DNA of 64,000 nucleotides from Mycobacterium sp. Root265 (GTDB taxonomy: Bacteria > Actinomycetota > Actinomycetes > Mycobacteriales > Mycobacteriaceae), in NCBI RefSeq assembly GCF_001428895.1, contig NZ_LMJA01000003.1, positions 125,560-189,559 on the forward strand, written 5' to 3'. Shown here piece after piece: positions 1-9,838 of this stretch. Each line of letters opens with the position of its first letter. Within the stretch, counting starts at the first letter, position 1. Position numbers and translations under genes: made by a program. The notes beneath the pieces are model-generated. The model searched no databases and was not told the DNA's origin. It saw nothing but the letters and a program-made list of their open reading frames with translations.

Positions 1-980
1 GTGAACGCCGCGACCGCGATGGCCGGGATGTGCCAGAGGTAGAGCGTCATCGCTCCCCCGTTGCCGACGGCGACGACGTACCAGACCCGCGGACGTTCGG
101 CGAGTCGCTCCACGATCCCGGCGATGGCCACGAAGACACCCGACATCCAGATGCAGTGCACCGCCAGCAGCACGGTCGGCGGTGACACGTTGGACACCCC
201 GTCGGTGCTGCCGTTGGTGACCAGCGAGACCTCGTAGGGCCCGTACACCACGAGCAGCACCTGGGCCGCGAGGGCCACGGCGGCGGCGAGTAGCGCCACC
301 CGCGGCCGGATCAGGCGCCGGGCATACCCGACGCCGACGACGACCGGGATGAGCCAGACGATGACGAAGTTCAGCACCCCGGCCTCGGCGGATCCGACCG
401 CGAAGCGCACCTGGTCGATCAGCGCGGCGGCAACCACCAGCGCGCCGATCACCGCCGCGTACGCGCCCGGGCTACGCAGCCGGGTCAGGGCCGGCACGAA
501 GGCGATGACCACCAGGTAGACGCCGAGGAACCACAGCAGGGCCACGCACTCGCGGCCGAGCCGGTCGGCGGATTCCGCGCCGAGCGTCATCCGCGCCACC
601 AGCAGCGCCGCCGACCAGAACGCCAGGTACCAGAACACCGGCCGGCACAACCGCTGGGTCCGGCTGACCAGCCAGCTGCCCCAGGCCTTGCCGGCCGCCG
701 AACCGTCGGGATGCCAGCCGTAGGCGCCTGCGGCACCGCCCGCGAAGAAGAACAGCGGCATCACCTGCACGACCCAGGTGATCGGCGACAGCTCGGGAAG
801 CTCACCGAGGATGTTCCCGATGCGCAGGCCGTGTTCGTTGACGGTGGCCAGCAGCAGCGCGCAATGACCGAACATGACGGTCACCAGGGCGGACAGCCGG
901 GCCACATCGATGGCGCGGTCGCGGCCGGGCGCGGGGTTGGCGACACTGTCGCGCGCGGGAAGCAGATTGGCGAACGGCAT
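1..980 (-). CDS. Acyltransferase-3-like membrane protein, C-terminus outside window
   Basis: The minus-strand frame opens at ATG 980 (MPFANLLPARDS) and stays open to the window edge, so at least 326 residues are present and the C-terminus is missing. After a short charged N-terminus comes a GRDRAIDVARLSALVTV segment followed by FGH, the arrangement typical of the first helix of acyltransferase-3 membrane proteins (R/D-x-x-R and a His in TM1). The rest is a run of alternating hydrophobic helices separated by short Arg-rich loops. Family members O-acylate sugars, lipids or peptidoglycan from the membrane. The substrate cannot be inferred. A generic polytopic membrane protein is the alternative. 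Confidence 0.7.
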   Translation of the reverse strand, partial: MPFANLLPARDSVANPAPGRDRAIDVARLSALVTVMFGHCALLLATVNEHGLRIGNILGELPELSPITWVVQVMPLFFFAGGAAGAYGWHPDGSAAGKAWGSWLVSRTQRLCRPVFWYLAFWSAALLVARMTLGAESADRLGRECVALLWFLGVYLVVIAFVPALTRLRSPGAYAAVIGALVVAAALIDQVRFAVGSAEAGVLNFVIVWLIPVVVGVGYARRLIRPRVALLAAAVALAAQVLLVVYGPYEVSLVTNGSTDGVSNVSPPTVLLAVHCIWMSGVFVAIAGIVERLAERPRVWYVVAVGNGGAMTLYLWHIPAIAVAAF

Positions 981-1071
981 GGCTACAGCGTGCCCGACCA
1001 GGGTCGCGGGTGCGATGAGTAGGACTACCCGACTTCCGGCGGGCTGAGGCGTAGCCACTCGGGGAGGGTCA

Positions 1072-1713
1072 TCACGCCTTGTTGTCGACCAGCGCCTCGA
1101 TGCGCTTGAGCGCGTCCTCGGCGGCGGTGGCGACGTCGATACCGCCGGCGGCACCGCAGCTGGTGGTTTCGATGGCGGCGTTGTGGGCGGCGACGAACAG
1201 GTTGTCGCAGTTCCAGTCGGCGGCCCGCAGCGACCACAGCACCGCGCCCTCGGGTGCGGCCTGCTCCGCCGCCGCCAGACGGAACGTGTAGGTGCGGCCG
1301 TACATCGTGGTCACGGTGATCGGGGTGTCGCGGCAGGCGTCGATCGTGCCGCGCGCCGCGGTCAGCGCGTCCTGTGCCGAGAAGTCGGACGGCATCACCG
1401 CGACCATCTCCTCGACCACGGCTTCGATCCCGCCGACGTCGGTCGACCAGTGCCCGCCATCGCGGGCCTCCGGCTCGTGGTCGACGATGAACGGCGGATC
1501 GACCTCGCGGGCCACTCCGGCGCAGCGTTCCGGTTCGACGGTGGCGAACAGGTTGCCGTCCTTGTTGAAGATCTCCGGGCTCAGCAGGTCGCCGACCTGA
1601 AGCGGGGAGATCGGCCCCACCTGGGGCGCGGGCCGGGCCTGCGGATCGTCGATCGGCCGGGTGCAGCCCGCGACGGCCAGCACCAGGACCGCCGCCACCC
1701 ACCATTTCGCCAC
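1072..1713 (-). CDS. PknH-type sensor-domain lipoprotein
   Basis: 213 residues from GTG 1713. The N-terminus is a lipoprotein signal ending in LAVAGC with the acylated Cys at residue 17, so the protein should be anchored on the outer face of the cytoplasmic membrane. The mature part has four Cys (in ERCAGV, DACRDT, NCDNL and TSCGAA contexts) and the overall pattern of the PknH extracellular sensor domain family, which is stabilised by two disulfides; free-standing lipoprotein versions are common in mycobacteria. The frame continues open upstream, but that part lies antisense to two other genes and has no signal sequence, so the GTG before the signal peptide was chosen. Its ligand is unknown. 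Confidence 0.75.
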   Translation of the reverse strand: MAKWWVAAVLVLAVAGCTRPIDDPQARPAPQVGPISPLQVGDLLSPEIFNKDGNLFATVEPERCAGVAREVDPPFIVDHEPEARDGGHWSTDVGGIEAVVEEMVAVMPSDFSAQDALTAARGTIDACRDTPITVTTMYGRTYTFRLAAAEQAAPEGAVLWSLRAADWNCDNLFVAAHNAAIETTSCGAAGGIDVATAAEDALKRIEALVDNKA

Positions 1714-1770
1714 GGCAGCAAGTTTAGGGAAGCGCCGACCCTGTCGGGCCGGACCGCTAGCGTCGCGCCC

Positions 1771-2379
1771 ATGCCCCTGCGGAACCGGGTCACCCCGGAC
1801 GGCCGGATCATCGCGGCCGCAGCGCGCGGCACGATGATGGGCAACCGCGGCATCCTGCACGACGAGCACCGCCGAATCGTGCGGACCCACAAGAACATCG
1901 CGTGGCTGATCTGCCGGCTCGAGTTCAACGGGCGCCGCCGCGCGGTGATGAGCCCGGGGACCTACACCGAATTGTTCTTCCTCGACGAGGCGGTCGCGCT
2001 GGCCGCCGGTCACCGCCCATGCGCAGAGTGCCGCCGGGACTGCTACCGCGCGTTCCTGGACGCCGCCGGGGCCGCCCGTGCCGGTGAACTCGACCGGCTG
2101 CTGGATCGGTCCCGGCGGGCACCGCGGGTGAACGCAGCGCTGGACAGCTTGCCCGACGGCGTCTTCGTCGTACAGCACGAGGACCGACACGATGAGCTGC
2201 GGCTGCTCTGGCGGGGTGACCTGCACCGGTGGACGCCGGCTGGCTACGGTGATCCGGTCGCGGCCACCGGCACCGCGGAGGTGATCACACCGGAGCTCAC
2301 CGTGACCGCGCTGCGCCACGGCTACCCGGTGCAGGTGCACCCGTCGGCAGGAGGCGCCGACGTGGCAGTGACAATCTGA
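1771..2379 (+). CDS. Conserved protein with HRPCAECRRDCY motif, function unknown
   Basis: 202 residues from ATG 1771. No signal peptide or membrane segment is visible, so it is probably cytosolic. The most distinctive region is a central GHRPCAECRRDCYRAF segment, a Cys/His cluster that could bind a metal. It is preceded by a hydrophobic-aromatic stretch (NIAWLICRLEFNGRRR) and followed by a tryptophan-containing C-terminus (LHRWTPAGYGDP) that looks like a small beta domain. I recognise it as a conserved actinobacterial/proteobacterial protein but cannot name a family. It sits 45 bp before the MFS gene and may be cotranscribed with it. Confidence 0.65.
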   Translation: MPLRNRVTPDGRIIAAAARGTMMGNRGILHDEHRRIVRTHKNIAWLICRLEFNGRRRAVMSPGTYTELFFLDEAVALAAGHRPCAECRRDCYRAFLDAAGAARAGELDRLLDRSRRAPRVNAALDSLPDGVFVVQHEDRHDELRLLWRGDLHRWTPAGYGDPVAATGTAEVITPELTVTALRHGYPVQVHPSAGGADVAVTI

Positions 2380-2424
2380 TCCTGTCCTGTCAGGCTGCTC
2401 GGCACCGAACCACAGAGGAGAACG

Positions 2425-3711
2425 ATGTCGACACCGCGGGACACCGCCGCGCTCGAACCCCTGGCCACGCACGGACCGCGCCGCGCGTGGGCCGCGGTCG
2501 CCGTGCTCGCCCTCGTCGGCACCCTCAACTACGTCGACCGTTTCCTGCCGGGCGTGCTGGCCGAGCCCATCAAGCGGGATCTGGCGTTGTCCGACACCGC
2601 CATCGGCGTGATCAACGGGTTCGGGTTCCTCATCGTCTACGCCGTGTTGGGCATCGTGATCGCACGGGTCGCCGACCGTGGCATGTTCGGTGCGGTCATC
2701 GCGGGCTGCCTGACGCTGTGGGGCTCGATGACCATGCTGGGCGGCGCGGTGCAGTCCGGCTTCCAGCTCGCGCTGACCCGGGTCGGGGTGGCCATCGGCG
2801 AGGCGGGCAGCACACCGGCAGCGCACGCCTATGTGGCGCGCAACTTCGTGCCCGAGAAACGGTCGGCGCCGCTGGCGGTGATCACCATGTCCATCCCGCT
2901 GGCCAGTGCCGCCAGCCTGCTCGGCGGCGGCCTGCTCGCCGAGAGCTTGGGCTGGCGCATGGCTTTCGTGGTGATGGGTGGGATCAGCGTGCTGCTGGCG
3001 CCGCTGGTGCTGTGGGTGGTCGGCAGCCGCCAGACCCTGCCCACCCCGCCGCCGCGGGAACGCGCGGCCGCGGTGAACTGGTGGGATCTGCTGCGCAAAC
3101 CCAGCTTCCTGGCCATGGTGGCCGGCACCGCGCTGGTCTCGGCGGCCGGCTACTCGCTGACCACCTTTGCCCCCGCATTCCTGATGCGCACCCGCGGCAT
3201 GTCGCTGGGCGAGGTCGGCATCTCCTACGGCCTGGCCACCGGGCTGCTCGGAATCCTGGGCCTGCTGATCGTCGGCCGTATCGCCGACCGGCTGGCGTCC
3301 CGCGACCCGCGCTGGCTGCTGTGGATCGTGGTGATCCTGATCGCGGTCCTGTTGCCGGCGTCGGCGCTGGCATTCGTGGTCGAGAGCCAGCTGGCGTGCG
3401 TGTGGCTGCTGGCGCTGGGCTATGTCATCGGCACCGCCTACCTGGCACCGTCCATCGCGGCGATCCAGCGTCTGGTACTGCCCGAACAGCGCGCGACGGC
3501 GTCGGCCATCTTCCTGTTCTTCAATGCGACGCTGGGCTCGGTGGGGCCGTTCCTGACCGGCGTGATCAGCGATTCACTGACCGCGGAGCTGGGACCCCAG
3601 GCGCTCGGACGCGCGCTGCTGATCCTGGTGCCGACCATGCAGCTGGTCGCGATCGGCTGCTACGCGCTGGCCGCACACCGGTACCGCCGCGACATCATCG
3701 AGGAACGCTAG
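2425..3711 (+). CDS. MFS transporter (spinster-like)
   Basis: 428 residues from ATG 2425, with a GAGGAG ribosome site just upstream (2414-2422). Twelve hydrophobic segments are visible. The first contains LNYVDRFLPGVLAEPI, the N-terminal signature of the spinster-like group of the major facilitator superfamily, and the loop after TM2 carries a degenerate A-motif (IARVADRGMFG). These are proton-coupled transporters for lipids, sugars or organic acids; the substrate here is unknown. The last 17 bases overlap the convergent gene ending at 3695. Confidence 0.85.
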   Translation: MSTPRDTAALEPLATHGPRRAWAAVAVLALVGTLNYVDRFLPGVLAEPIKRDLALSDTAIGVINGFGFLIVYAVLGIVIARVADRGMFGAVIAGCLTLWGSMTMLGGAVQSGFQLALTRVGVAIGEAGSTPAAHAYVARNFVPEKRSAPLAVITMSIPLASAASLLGGGLLAESLGWRMAFVVMGGISVLLAPLVLWVVGSRQTLPTPPPRERAAAVNWWDLLRKPSFLAMVAGTALVSAAGYSLTTFAPAFLMRTRGMSLGEVGISYGLATGLLGILGLLIVGRIADRLASRDPRWLLWIVVILIAVLLPASALAFVVESQLACVWLLALGYVIGTAYLAPSIAAIQRLVLPEQRATASAIFLFFNATLGSVGPFLTGVISDSLTAELGPQALGRALLILVPTMQLVAIGCYALAAHRYRRDIIEER

Positions 3712-4093
3712 CCGGCTCAGCCTTCACCGGCCTGCGCGCGGCACCCCACAACCCCACCCCGATCCCGACGACGGCACCGCCGAGCCCGATGACCTGCTGG
3801 GAGCGCCGCATCTCGTGGTGCACACCGGCGCCACCGAGCAGGTCGGCGGCGTCGGCCCCGCCGGAGGCCAGGAACCAGCCGCGGGTGTTCTTCCCGCGCA
3901 GCGCCGCGGACAGCATCAAACCGCCGATCAGCGCGTCCCGGTACCCCATCGAGCGCAGTAGCAGCTGCGCGGTGGCATCGGGTTTGTCCGGCGAACCCCA
4001 GAGCTTGTTGGCCCGCAGCGGGTCGACGAGAAACGATATGCCCGAGGCCAATCGGATACCGCCCACGGCCAGTGCCGCCCGGTCGATAGACAT
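3695..4093 (-). CDS. Small membrane-associated protein, DUF4267-like
   Basis: 132 residues from ATG 4093 (MSIDRAALAVGG). Two or three hydrophobic helices are interrupted by a short DPLRANKLWGSPDKPDA loop, and a second polar stretch (GKNTRGWFLASGGADAADLL) precedes the last helix. The pattern of an N-terminal helix, the loop and an R-x-x-A-L-I-G-G motif resembles DUF4267-type small integral membrane proteins. The frame is open further upstream to 4162, but the extension has no hydrophobic or conserved character. It converges with and overlaps the MFS gene by 17 bp. Confidence 0.6.
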   Translation of the reverse strand: MSIDRAALAVGGIRLASGISFLVDPLRANKLWGSPDKPDATAQLLLRSMGYRDALIGGLMLSAALRGKNTRGWFLASGGADAADLLGGAGVHHEMRRSQQVIGLGGAVVGIGVGLWGAARRPVKAEPASVPR

Positions 4094-4207
4094 GGTGGGC
4101 AGCCTAGGGCTCAGTCCGTTGCGGCCGTGCACAATTGCCCAACTCGGTCCGGCACGCGCCACGCGCCGCGATAATCAAGGAACCCGAGCTCGAAGAGGAG
4201 CAGACAC

Positions 4208-6499
4208 ATGGCCAAACGCGCAGCCGACGCCGCATCCGGAGAACAGGACTTCGAACAGGATGTGGCGGCCACCCAGGAGTACTTCGACAGCCCCCGATTC
4301 GAGGGCATCACCAGGCTGTACTCGGCCCGCCAGGTCGCCGAACAGCGCGGCACCATCCCCGCGGACTACCCGGTGGCCCGGGAGGCCGCGACAGCCTTCT
4401 TCCCGCGGCTGCGGGAACTGTTCGGCCAGAAGAAGAGCATCACCACCTTCGGCCCGTACTCCCCCGGCCAGGCCGTGACGATGAAGCGGATGGGTATCGA
4501 GGGCATATATCTGGGTGGCTGGGCGACCTCGGCCAAGGGTTCCATCAGTGAGGACCCCGGACCCGATCTGGCCAGCTACCCATTGAGTCAGGTGCCCGAC
4601 GAGGCGGCCGGCCTGGTGCGCGCCCTGCTCACCGCCGACCGCAATCAGCAGTACCTGCGGCTGAAGATGACCCCCGAGCAGCGTGCGACGACCCCGGCGG
4701 TGGACTACCGGCCGTTCATCATCGCCGACGCCGACACCGGCCACGGTGGTGATCCGCACGTGCGCAACCTGATTCGCCGGTTCGTCGAATCGGGCGTGCC
4801 CGGATACCACATCGAGGATCAGCGGCCCGGCACCAAGAAGTGCGGTCACCAGGGCGGCAAGGTGCTGGTGCCCTCGGACGAACAGATCAAGCGACTCAAC
4901 ACCGCCCGCTTCCAGCTCGACATCATGCGGGTGCCCGGGATCATCGTGGCCCGCACCGACGCCGAGGCCGCCAACCTGATCGACGGCCGCGCCGACGAGC
5001 GTGACCAGCCGTTCCTGCTGGGCGCCACCAATGTGAAGATCCCGCCGTACAAGTCGTGTTTCCTGGCGATGACCCGGCATTTCCACACCCTCGGCGTCAA
5101 CGAACTCAACGGTCACCTGCTCTACGCGCTGCCCGACGGCGAGTACGCCGCGGCCGAGGCCTGGTTGGAGAGCCAGGGCATCCTCGCCGCGATCGCCACC
5201 GCCGTCGAGGCCTACAAGAAGGAGCCCGGCCAGTCGGTGGACGCCCTGTTCGACGGGGTGGAATCGCAGTTCGTGGAGGCCTGGCAGAACGACGCCGGGC
5301 TGGAAACCTACGGTGACGCGGTCGCCGAGCTGCTGGAGTTCCGAGAGCGCGAGGGTGAGAAGGCCGAGCTGAGCGCGGCGGAATGGCGCACGTTCGCCGC
5401 GCAGGCGTCCCTGTATGTGGCGCGGGGCAAGGCCAAGGAACTGGGCGCCGACGTGGCGTGGGACCCGGAGCGGGTGAAGACCCCCGAGGGTTACTACCAG
5501 ATCCGCGGCGGCATCCCGTACGCCATCGCCAAGTCACTGGCGGCCGCACCCTTCGCCGACATCCTCTGGATGGAGACCAAGACCGCCGACCTGGCCGACG
5601 CCCGCGAGTTCGCGGACGCCGTGCACGCCGTCTACCCGGACAAGATGCTGGCCTACAACCTGTCGCCGTCGTTCAACTGGGACACCACCGGCATGAGCGA
5701 CGACGAGATGCGGGCCTTCCCGGAGGAGATCGGCAAGCTCGGGTTCGTCTTCAACTTCATGACCTACGGCGGGCACCAGATCGACGGGGTGGCGGCCGAG
5801 GAGTTCGCGACCGCGCTGCTGCAGGACGGCATGCTGTCGCTGGCCCGGCTGCAGCGCAAAATGCGTCTGGTCGAATCCCCTTACCGCACACCGCAAACCC
5901 TGGTCGGCGGGCCGCGCAGCGACGCGGCGCTGGCCGCCTCGTCGGGACGCACGGCCACCACCAAGTCGATGGGCAAGGGCTCCACCCAGCATCAGCATCT
6001 GGTGCAGACCGAGGTTCCCCGCAAGCTGCTGGAGGAATGGCTGGCCCTGTGGGGCGAGCATTACCAGATCGGCGAGACCCTGCGGGTGCAGCTGCGTCCG
6101 CGCCGGGCCGGTTCCGATGTGCTGGAGCTCGGCATCTACGGCGACGAGGACGAGAAGCTCGCCGATGTGGTGGTCGACCCGATCAAGGACCGGCACGGCC
6201 GCAACATCCTGACGGTGCGCGATCAGAACACCTATGCCGAGAAGTTGCGCAAGAAGCGCCTGATGGACGTGATCCACCTGTGGCTGATCCACCGGTTCAA
6301 GCCGGAGATCGTGTACTACGTGACGCCCACCGAGGACAACATCTATCAGACCGAGAAGATGAAGAAGCACGGCATTTTCAGCAACGTGTATCAGGAGGTC
6401 GGAGAGATCATCGTCGCCGATGTGAACCAGGAGCGCATCGACGAGCTGCTGGCCTCCGATCAGAAGGCGCTGGGCAAACTCATCCGCAAGGAGGATTAG
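4208..6499 (+). CDS. aceA2: Isocitrate lyase 2 (long, AceA2/ICL2 type)
   Basis: 763 residues from ATG 4208, preceded by GAAGAGGAG. ICL2 cleaves isocitrate to succinate and glyoxylate in the glyoxylate shunt, and mycobacterial enzymes also act in the methylcitrate cycle. The catalytic loop [13 protein letters not shown] places the active-site Cys at residue 212. The metal/substrate region [15 protein letters not shown] and the second half [14 protein letters not shown] and NLSPSFNW are intact. The length matches the large mycobacterial ICL2, which has an extra helical insertion and a C-terminal regulatory domain; in M. tuberculosis H37Rv this gene is split (Rv1915/Rv1916), whereas here it is one frame. 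It stands alone, with a GATAAT-like hexamer at 4170-4175. Confidence 0.95.
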   Translation: MAKRAADAASGEQDFEQDVAATQEYFDSPRFEGITRLYSARQVAEQRGTIPADYPVAREAATAFFPRLRELFGQKKSITTFGPYSPGQAVTMKRMGIEGIYLGGWATSAKGSISEDPGPDLASYPLSQVPDEAAGLVRALLTADRNQQYLRLKMTPEQRATTPAVDYRPFIIADADTGHGGDPHVRNLIRRFVESGVPGYHIEDQRPGTKKCGHQGGKVLVPSDEQIKRLNTARFQLDIMRVPGIIVARTDAEAANLIDGRADERDQPFLLGATNVKIPPYKSCFLAMTRHFHTLGVNELNGHLLYALPDGEYAAAEAWLESQGILAAIATAVEAYKKEPGQSVDALFDGVESQFVEAWQNDAGLETYGDAVAELLEFREREGEKAELSAAEWRTFAAQASLYVARGKAKELGADVAWDPERVKTPEGYYQIRGGIPYAIAKSLAAAPFADILWMETKTADLADAREFADAVHAVYPDKMLAYNLSPSFNWDTTGMSDDEMRAFPEEIGKLGFVFNFMTYGGHQIDGVAAEEFATALLQDGMLSLARLQRKMRLVESPYRTPQTLVGGPRSDAALAASSGRTATTKSMGKGSTQHQHLVQTEVPRKLLEEWLALWGEHYQIGETLRVQLRPRRAGSDVLELGIYGDEDEKLADVVVDPIKDRHGRNILTVRDQNTYAEKLRKKRLMDVIHLWLIHRFKPEIVYYVTPTEDNIYQTEKMKKHGIFSNVYQEVGEIIVADVNQERIDELLASDQKALGKLIRKED

Positions 6500-6504
6500 C
6501 GATC

Positions 6505-6545
6505 TCGGCGCGCCTGCGCTCGCTCACCGAGCGCAGGCGCGCCGA
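6505..6545. terminator. Perfect 18-bp inverted repeat after aceA2
   Basis: Arms 6505-6522 and 6528-6545 are perfectly complementary around a 5-base loop, giving a very GC-rich hairpin. It begins six bases after the aceA2 stop and ends 25 bases before the next start. No U-tract follows, so it would be a mycobacterial-type tractless terminator or a REP-like palindromic unit. Confidence 0.6.
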
Positions 6546-6569
6546 AACCGCTTGAGTAGCATCCGAACA

Positions 6570-7007
6570 ATGCCCATCAAACTGGAGAACGTCGGCATCG
6601 CCGTTCGCGACCTCGACGAGGCGATCGCCTTCTTCACCGACCTCGGTCTCACGGTCATCGGCCGGGACACCGTCAGCGGTGAATGGACGGACACCGCCGT
6701 CGGTCTCGACGGCAACCACGCCAAGATCGCGATGCTGCAGACCCCGGACGGCCAGGGTTGCCTGGAGCTCTTCGAGTACATCCACCCCGACGCGATCGAG
6801 ACGGAGCCCACGCTGCCCAACGAGATCGGGATGCACCGCGTCGCGTTCTCGGTCGACGACATCGACGCGGCACTGGAGGTCGCCGCGCGGCACGGTTGCC
6901 ACCCGCTGCGCGGGGTGGCGACCTATGAGGACGCCTACAAGCTCACCTACCTGCGCGGCCCCAGCGGCATCCTGGTGATGCTCGCCGAGGACCTCAAGAA
7001 GGGCTAG
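6570..7007 (+). CDS. VOC-family protein, methylmalonyl-CoA epimerase-like
   Basis: 145 residues from ATG 6570; an in-frame TTG at 6552 is a less likely start. It opens with KLENVGIAVRDLDEAIAFFTDLG, the first beta-alpha-beta module of the vicinal oxygen chelate fold, and the second module begins at GMHRVAFSVDDIDAALE. Metal-ligand candidates are the acidic residue in LELFEYI, the His in MHRVAF and the C-terminal YLRGPSGILVMLAE. Relatives include methylmalonyl-CoA epimerase and glyoxalase/dioxygenase proteins, so the reaction is uncertain. Its stop overlaps that of the convergent gene at 7004. Confidence 0.75.
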   Translation: MPIKLENVGIAVRDLDEAIAFFTDLGLTVIGRDTVSGEWTDTAVGLDGNHAKIAMLQTPDGQGCLELFEYIHPDAIETEPTLPNEIGMHRVAFSVDDIDAALEVAARHGCHPLRGVATYEDAYKLTYLRGPSGILVMLAEDLKKG

Positions 7008-7345
7008 CCGCCGGCTCCGTTGTCGAGCCCGAGATGGGTGCCGTAAAACCACGGGACACCGACCTTGGCGACAAGGGCCACAGCGACGAACGCGAGTACC
7101 GCGACCGGGAGTCCGATCGCACCGGACCGTGACCGGATCGGCGAAAAGGTCAGGCCCAGGAACAGAATCGCGAAAGCCACCGCCGCCCACATGACCACCT
7201 GCAGCGGTGTGTCCACCGCCGCCCCGTAGTCGGTGACGTGGCCATCGGGAAAGCCGGCCATCGACACGTCCATCGACGTCGTGAACGCCAGCCACACCGC
7301 GGCGACGGCGCCGAGCAGACAGATGATGGTGCCGAAGGTCCTCAT
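7004..7345 (-). CDS. Small three-helix membrane protein
   Basis: 113 residues from ATG 7345. Three hydrophobic segments are clear: the N-terminal TIICLLGAVAAVWLAF, a central VVMWAAVAFAILFLGLTF and a C-terminal LPVAVLAFVAVALVAKVGV. The loop between the first two (SMAGFPDGHVTDYGAAVDTP) should face outside. No family is recognised. It lies eight bases downstream of the stop of the phytase-like lipoprotein gene on the opposite side and overlaps the VOC gene tail-to-tail by 4 bp. Confidence 0.6.
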   Translation of the reverse strand: MRTFGTIICLLGAVAAVWLAFTTSMDVSMAGFPDGHVTDYGAAVDTPLQVVMWAAVAFAILFLGLTFSPIRSRSGAIGLPVAVLAFVAVALVAKVGVPWFYGTHLGLDNGAGG

Positions 7346-7353
7346 CGGGCTGA

Positions 7354-9687
7354 TTATCCAGCCAGCGCCTCACCGGCCGGTCCCAGGTCGAGGAATACGG
7401 TCTCGCCGTTGGCGTCCTCGAGCCCGTCGTTGTCGGTGACGACGTACAGATTGCCGTTGCCCGCGACCGCGAAGCCCTCGACCTTCTCCTGCACGAATCC
7501 CTGGGTGGCCTGCAGGTCCGGCAACAGGTCCCGGGCCGGCGTCTTGGGCAGCACCGTGGGCACCGCGGTGCCGCTCACCCCGTCCTCGGTGGGGATCTGC
7601 ACGCGGTAGATCGCCTTGACCCGGGCATCGGGTCCGTTGAGCTTGTCGCGCTCGAGCACCAGCAGCGCGCCGTCGTGCACCGCGATCTCGGACAGCCCGA
7701 CCCAATCGCCTTCGGTCTCAGTCGAATCCAACCGATAGCCGAACCACTGCCAGGACTTGTCGGCCGGGTTGTAGCGCCCGATGCGGGCCACACCCTTCGG
7801 GTCGGATTTCAGCTCGCGCTGCAGCGCCACCCAGACGTGGTCACCGTCGACGGCGACACCCTCCAGACCCTCTCCGCCCAGTTCCGCGGCGATCTCGGCG
7901 GGCAGCGCGATGCGGTCCTTGATGCTGCCGTCGGTGGCGACGTTGATCAGCTCGTTGCCCGCACCGTCCTCGCCCTCCACGGCGAGCACGAAACCGTCCT
8001 GGCGCGCGGCGATTCCCTCGATGTCCAGGCTGACGGGCTTGCCGTCCTCGGTGACCGCGAGCTGGCTGTCGATCAGCGCGGGCGTCTTGGTGAGGTCGAC
8101 ACTGAGGATGCGGGCCGGGCCGTAGGCGATGTCGGTGGCGGTGAACAGCCGGTCCGACGCGGCCGGGTCGGCGGCGAGCGCTCCGAGCGCACCCCAGCCG
8201 ATCGGGGTGCCGTCCAGATCACCGGAGACGATCGACGGGAATGCCGGCTTGCCACCGTCGGCGGCGAACCCCGCACCGTAGCCATAGATGTTGACCGACG
8301 CACGCACCCGGTTCTCCGCGTCATCGGACTCCGACGAGATCACCAGCAGATTGCGCGCCGGGACGGCCAGGATGCCTTCCGGTCCGGGCGTGGTGGGCAT
8401 GATCTGCCGGAACACCGGGGCCGCCGGGTCGCTGACGTCATAGGCGGCGACGAAGTTGCTCCGCTCGGACGCCACCAGTGCCGTTGGGCGACCGCCGATC
8501 TCGGTGATCGCCAGCCCCTCGGGCTCGGGCCCCTTGGACTCGGCGCGGCCCTCGATGTGCAGGCCGGTCCGCACGGCGAGTTGCTCGACGGAGTTACCGG
8601 CGTCCCAGACCACCGTGCCGGTGGCGGCATCGAAGACCGACCAGCCGCGGGTGCCGCCCTTCCAGTCCCCTTCGTTGGCGGTCGCCACATGGCCGTCGCC
8701 GATCCAGCCGATCGCGTCGGGCTCGCGCGGCGCGGCCTCCAGGGAACCGCTCTGATCGAGGGCGCCGTCCTCGGCGGTGTCGATACCGTCCACGGCCTGG
8801 GTTCCCGCGCTGAAGATCTTGGACACCGCGCCGGTCTTGCCGTCGATGATGGCGATGCCGTTGTTTTCCTGCAGGGTCAGCGCGACCTGACCGCGCGAAT
8901 TGATGCTGACGTATTCGGGCTCAAGGTCTTCGGGGGTGTCCAGGCCGGCGGCACGGGCCTGCTCGACATCGAGATCCACCTTGCGGGCCGACCATGCCGC
9001 GGGCGCCCCGGTCAGGGTGAGCAGCTGCAGGAAGCCGGTCGGGGGCTGGGGCAGGTCGCCCTCTTCGCCGCCTTCGGGGGTGAACTCCTCATTGCGCTGG
9101 TTCTCCATGGCGATGGCGGCGAAGGAGCCGTCCGGGCTGATGGCGATCGAATCCGGCTGACCGCCGAGGTCGATGCTGCGCACGCGGGTCCGGTCGGCGA
9201 CGCGCACGATGTCGACGCGGCCCGACGGGTTGGCGAAGTCATCACCGGTGGTGTCGACGACGACGAGGACGAACTCACCCAGGGCGGCCACCGAGGTCGG
9301 CTGGTCGTCGGCATGTCCGAGCTCGGCCAGCGAAAGGGTGCCCAGCCCTACGGTTTTCAGTGGGTCGCGGATGTCGAGGAAGCCGACGCGCTTGGCCGCG
9401 GCGTCGGTGTAGATGACGGTGTTGCCGTCCGGGGTGACCGTGGAGATCTCGGCGACGGTTTCGGTGGCAGGGTCCTCGCCGGCCGGGCGGTTCAGATACA
9501 CCGGGTAGGTGGTCAACCGGTGATAGCGCTCGGCGTCGGGCAGGTTGAAGTCGATCGGCGAGGTCGCGCGCTGCGTCTGCGGGGCGGGCGCATCGGCCTT
9601 GTCCTCCGGTGTGCTCGGCGAGCAGGCGGCCGCGAGCAGTGCGGTGACCGCGGCGGCTGCCGTCACGCGACCCAGGTTCGACGTCAT
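7354..9687 (-). CDS. Phytase-like / esterase-like beta-propeller lipoprotein
   Basis: 777 residues from ATG 9687. Residues 1-22 form a lipoprotein signal (LLAAAC, Cys22), so the product is exported and membrane-anchored. Residues about 60-450 contain repeated propeller blades with YVTN-like strands (TPDGNTVIYTDAAAKRVGFL and SIAISPDGSFAAIAME). The C-terminal half resembles the phytase-like domain called esterase-like activity of phytase (EGIAARQDGFVLAVEGEDG, EGVAVDGDHVWVALQRE). Family members hydrolyse phosphoesters or are of unknown activity. No gene partner is obvious; the small membrane protein at 7004-7345 follows directly and may be cotranscribed. Confidence 0.8.
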   Translation of the reverse strand: MTSNLGRVTAAAAVTALLAAACSPSTPEDKADAPAPQTQRATSPIDFNLPDAERYHRLTTYPVYLNRPAGEDPATETVAEISTVTPDGNTVIYTDAAAKRVGFLDIRDPLKTVGLGTLSLAELGHADDQPTSVAALGEFVLVVVDTTGDDFANPSGRVDIVRVADRTRVRSIDLGGQPDSIAISPDGSFAAIAMENQRNEEFTPEGGEEGDLPQPPTGFLQLLTLTGAPAAWSARKVDLDVEQARAAGLDTPEDLEPEYVSINSRGQVALTLQENNGIAIIDGKTGAVSKIFSAGTQAVDGIDTAEDGALDQSGSLEAAPREPDAIGWIGDGHVATANEGDWKGGTRGWSVFDAATGTVVWDAGNSVEQLAVRTGLHIEGRAESKGPEPEGLAITEIGGRPTALVASERSNFVAAYDVSDPAAPVFRQIMPTTPGPEGILAVPARNLLVISSESDDAENRVRASVNIYGYGAGFAADGGKPAFPSIVSGDLDGTPIGWGALGALAADPAASDRLFTATDIAYGPARILSVDLTKTPALIDSQLAVTEDGKPVSLDIEGIAARQDGFVLAVEGEDGAGNELINVATDGSIKDRIALPAEIAAELGGEGLEGVAVDGDHVWVALQRELKSDPKGVARIGRYNPADKSWQWFGYRLDSTETEGDWVGLSEIAVHDGALLVLERDKLNGPDARVKAIYRVQIPTEDGVSGTAVPTVLPKTPARDLLPDLQATQGFVQEKVEGFAVAGNGNLYVVTDNDGLEDANGETVFLDLGPAGEALAG

Positions 9688-9773
9688 GGGGACCCCTGTT
9701 CAATTGGCGGTGAAGTCGAGTGATCTTGACGAAGCCGGATGAACGACAGGCAACACTCAGGTGGCCAACGAGA

Positions 9774-9806
9774 AAGGGCCGGTCCTGGGTTCCAGGACCG
9801 GCCCTT
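9774..9806 (-). terminator. Intrinsic terminator of the PGRS gene
   Basis: Perfect 15-bp stem (9774-9788 with 9792-9806) and a 3-base loop, followed in the minus direction by TTTCTC. It lies 33 bases past the stop of the PGRS gene and separates it from the phytase-like gene. Confidence 0.8.
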
Positions 9807-9838
9807 CTATTCACGTGTTGAAGCCAGACGACGAGCCT

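Noticed and set aside
1714-2826. Long upstream extension of the sensor lipoprotein frame
   Set aside because: It is antisense to two other genes, and the true signal peptide starts at GTG 1713.
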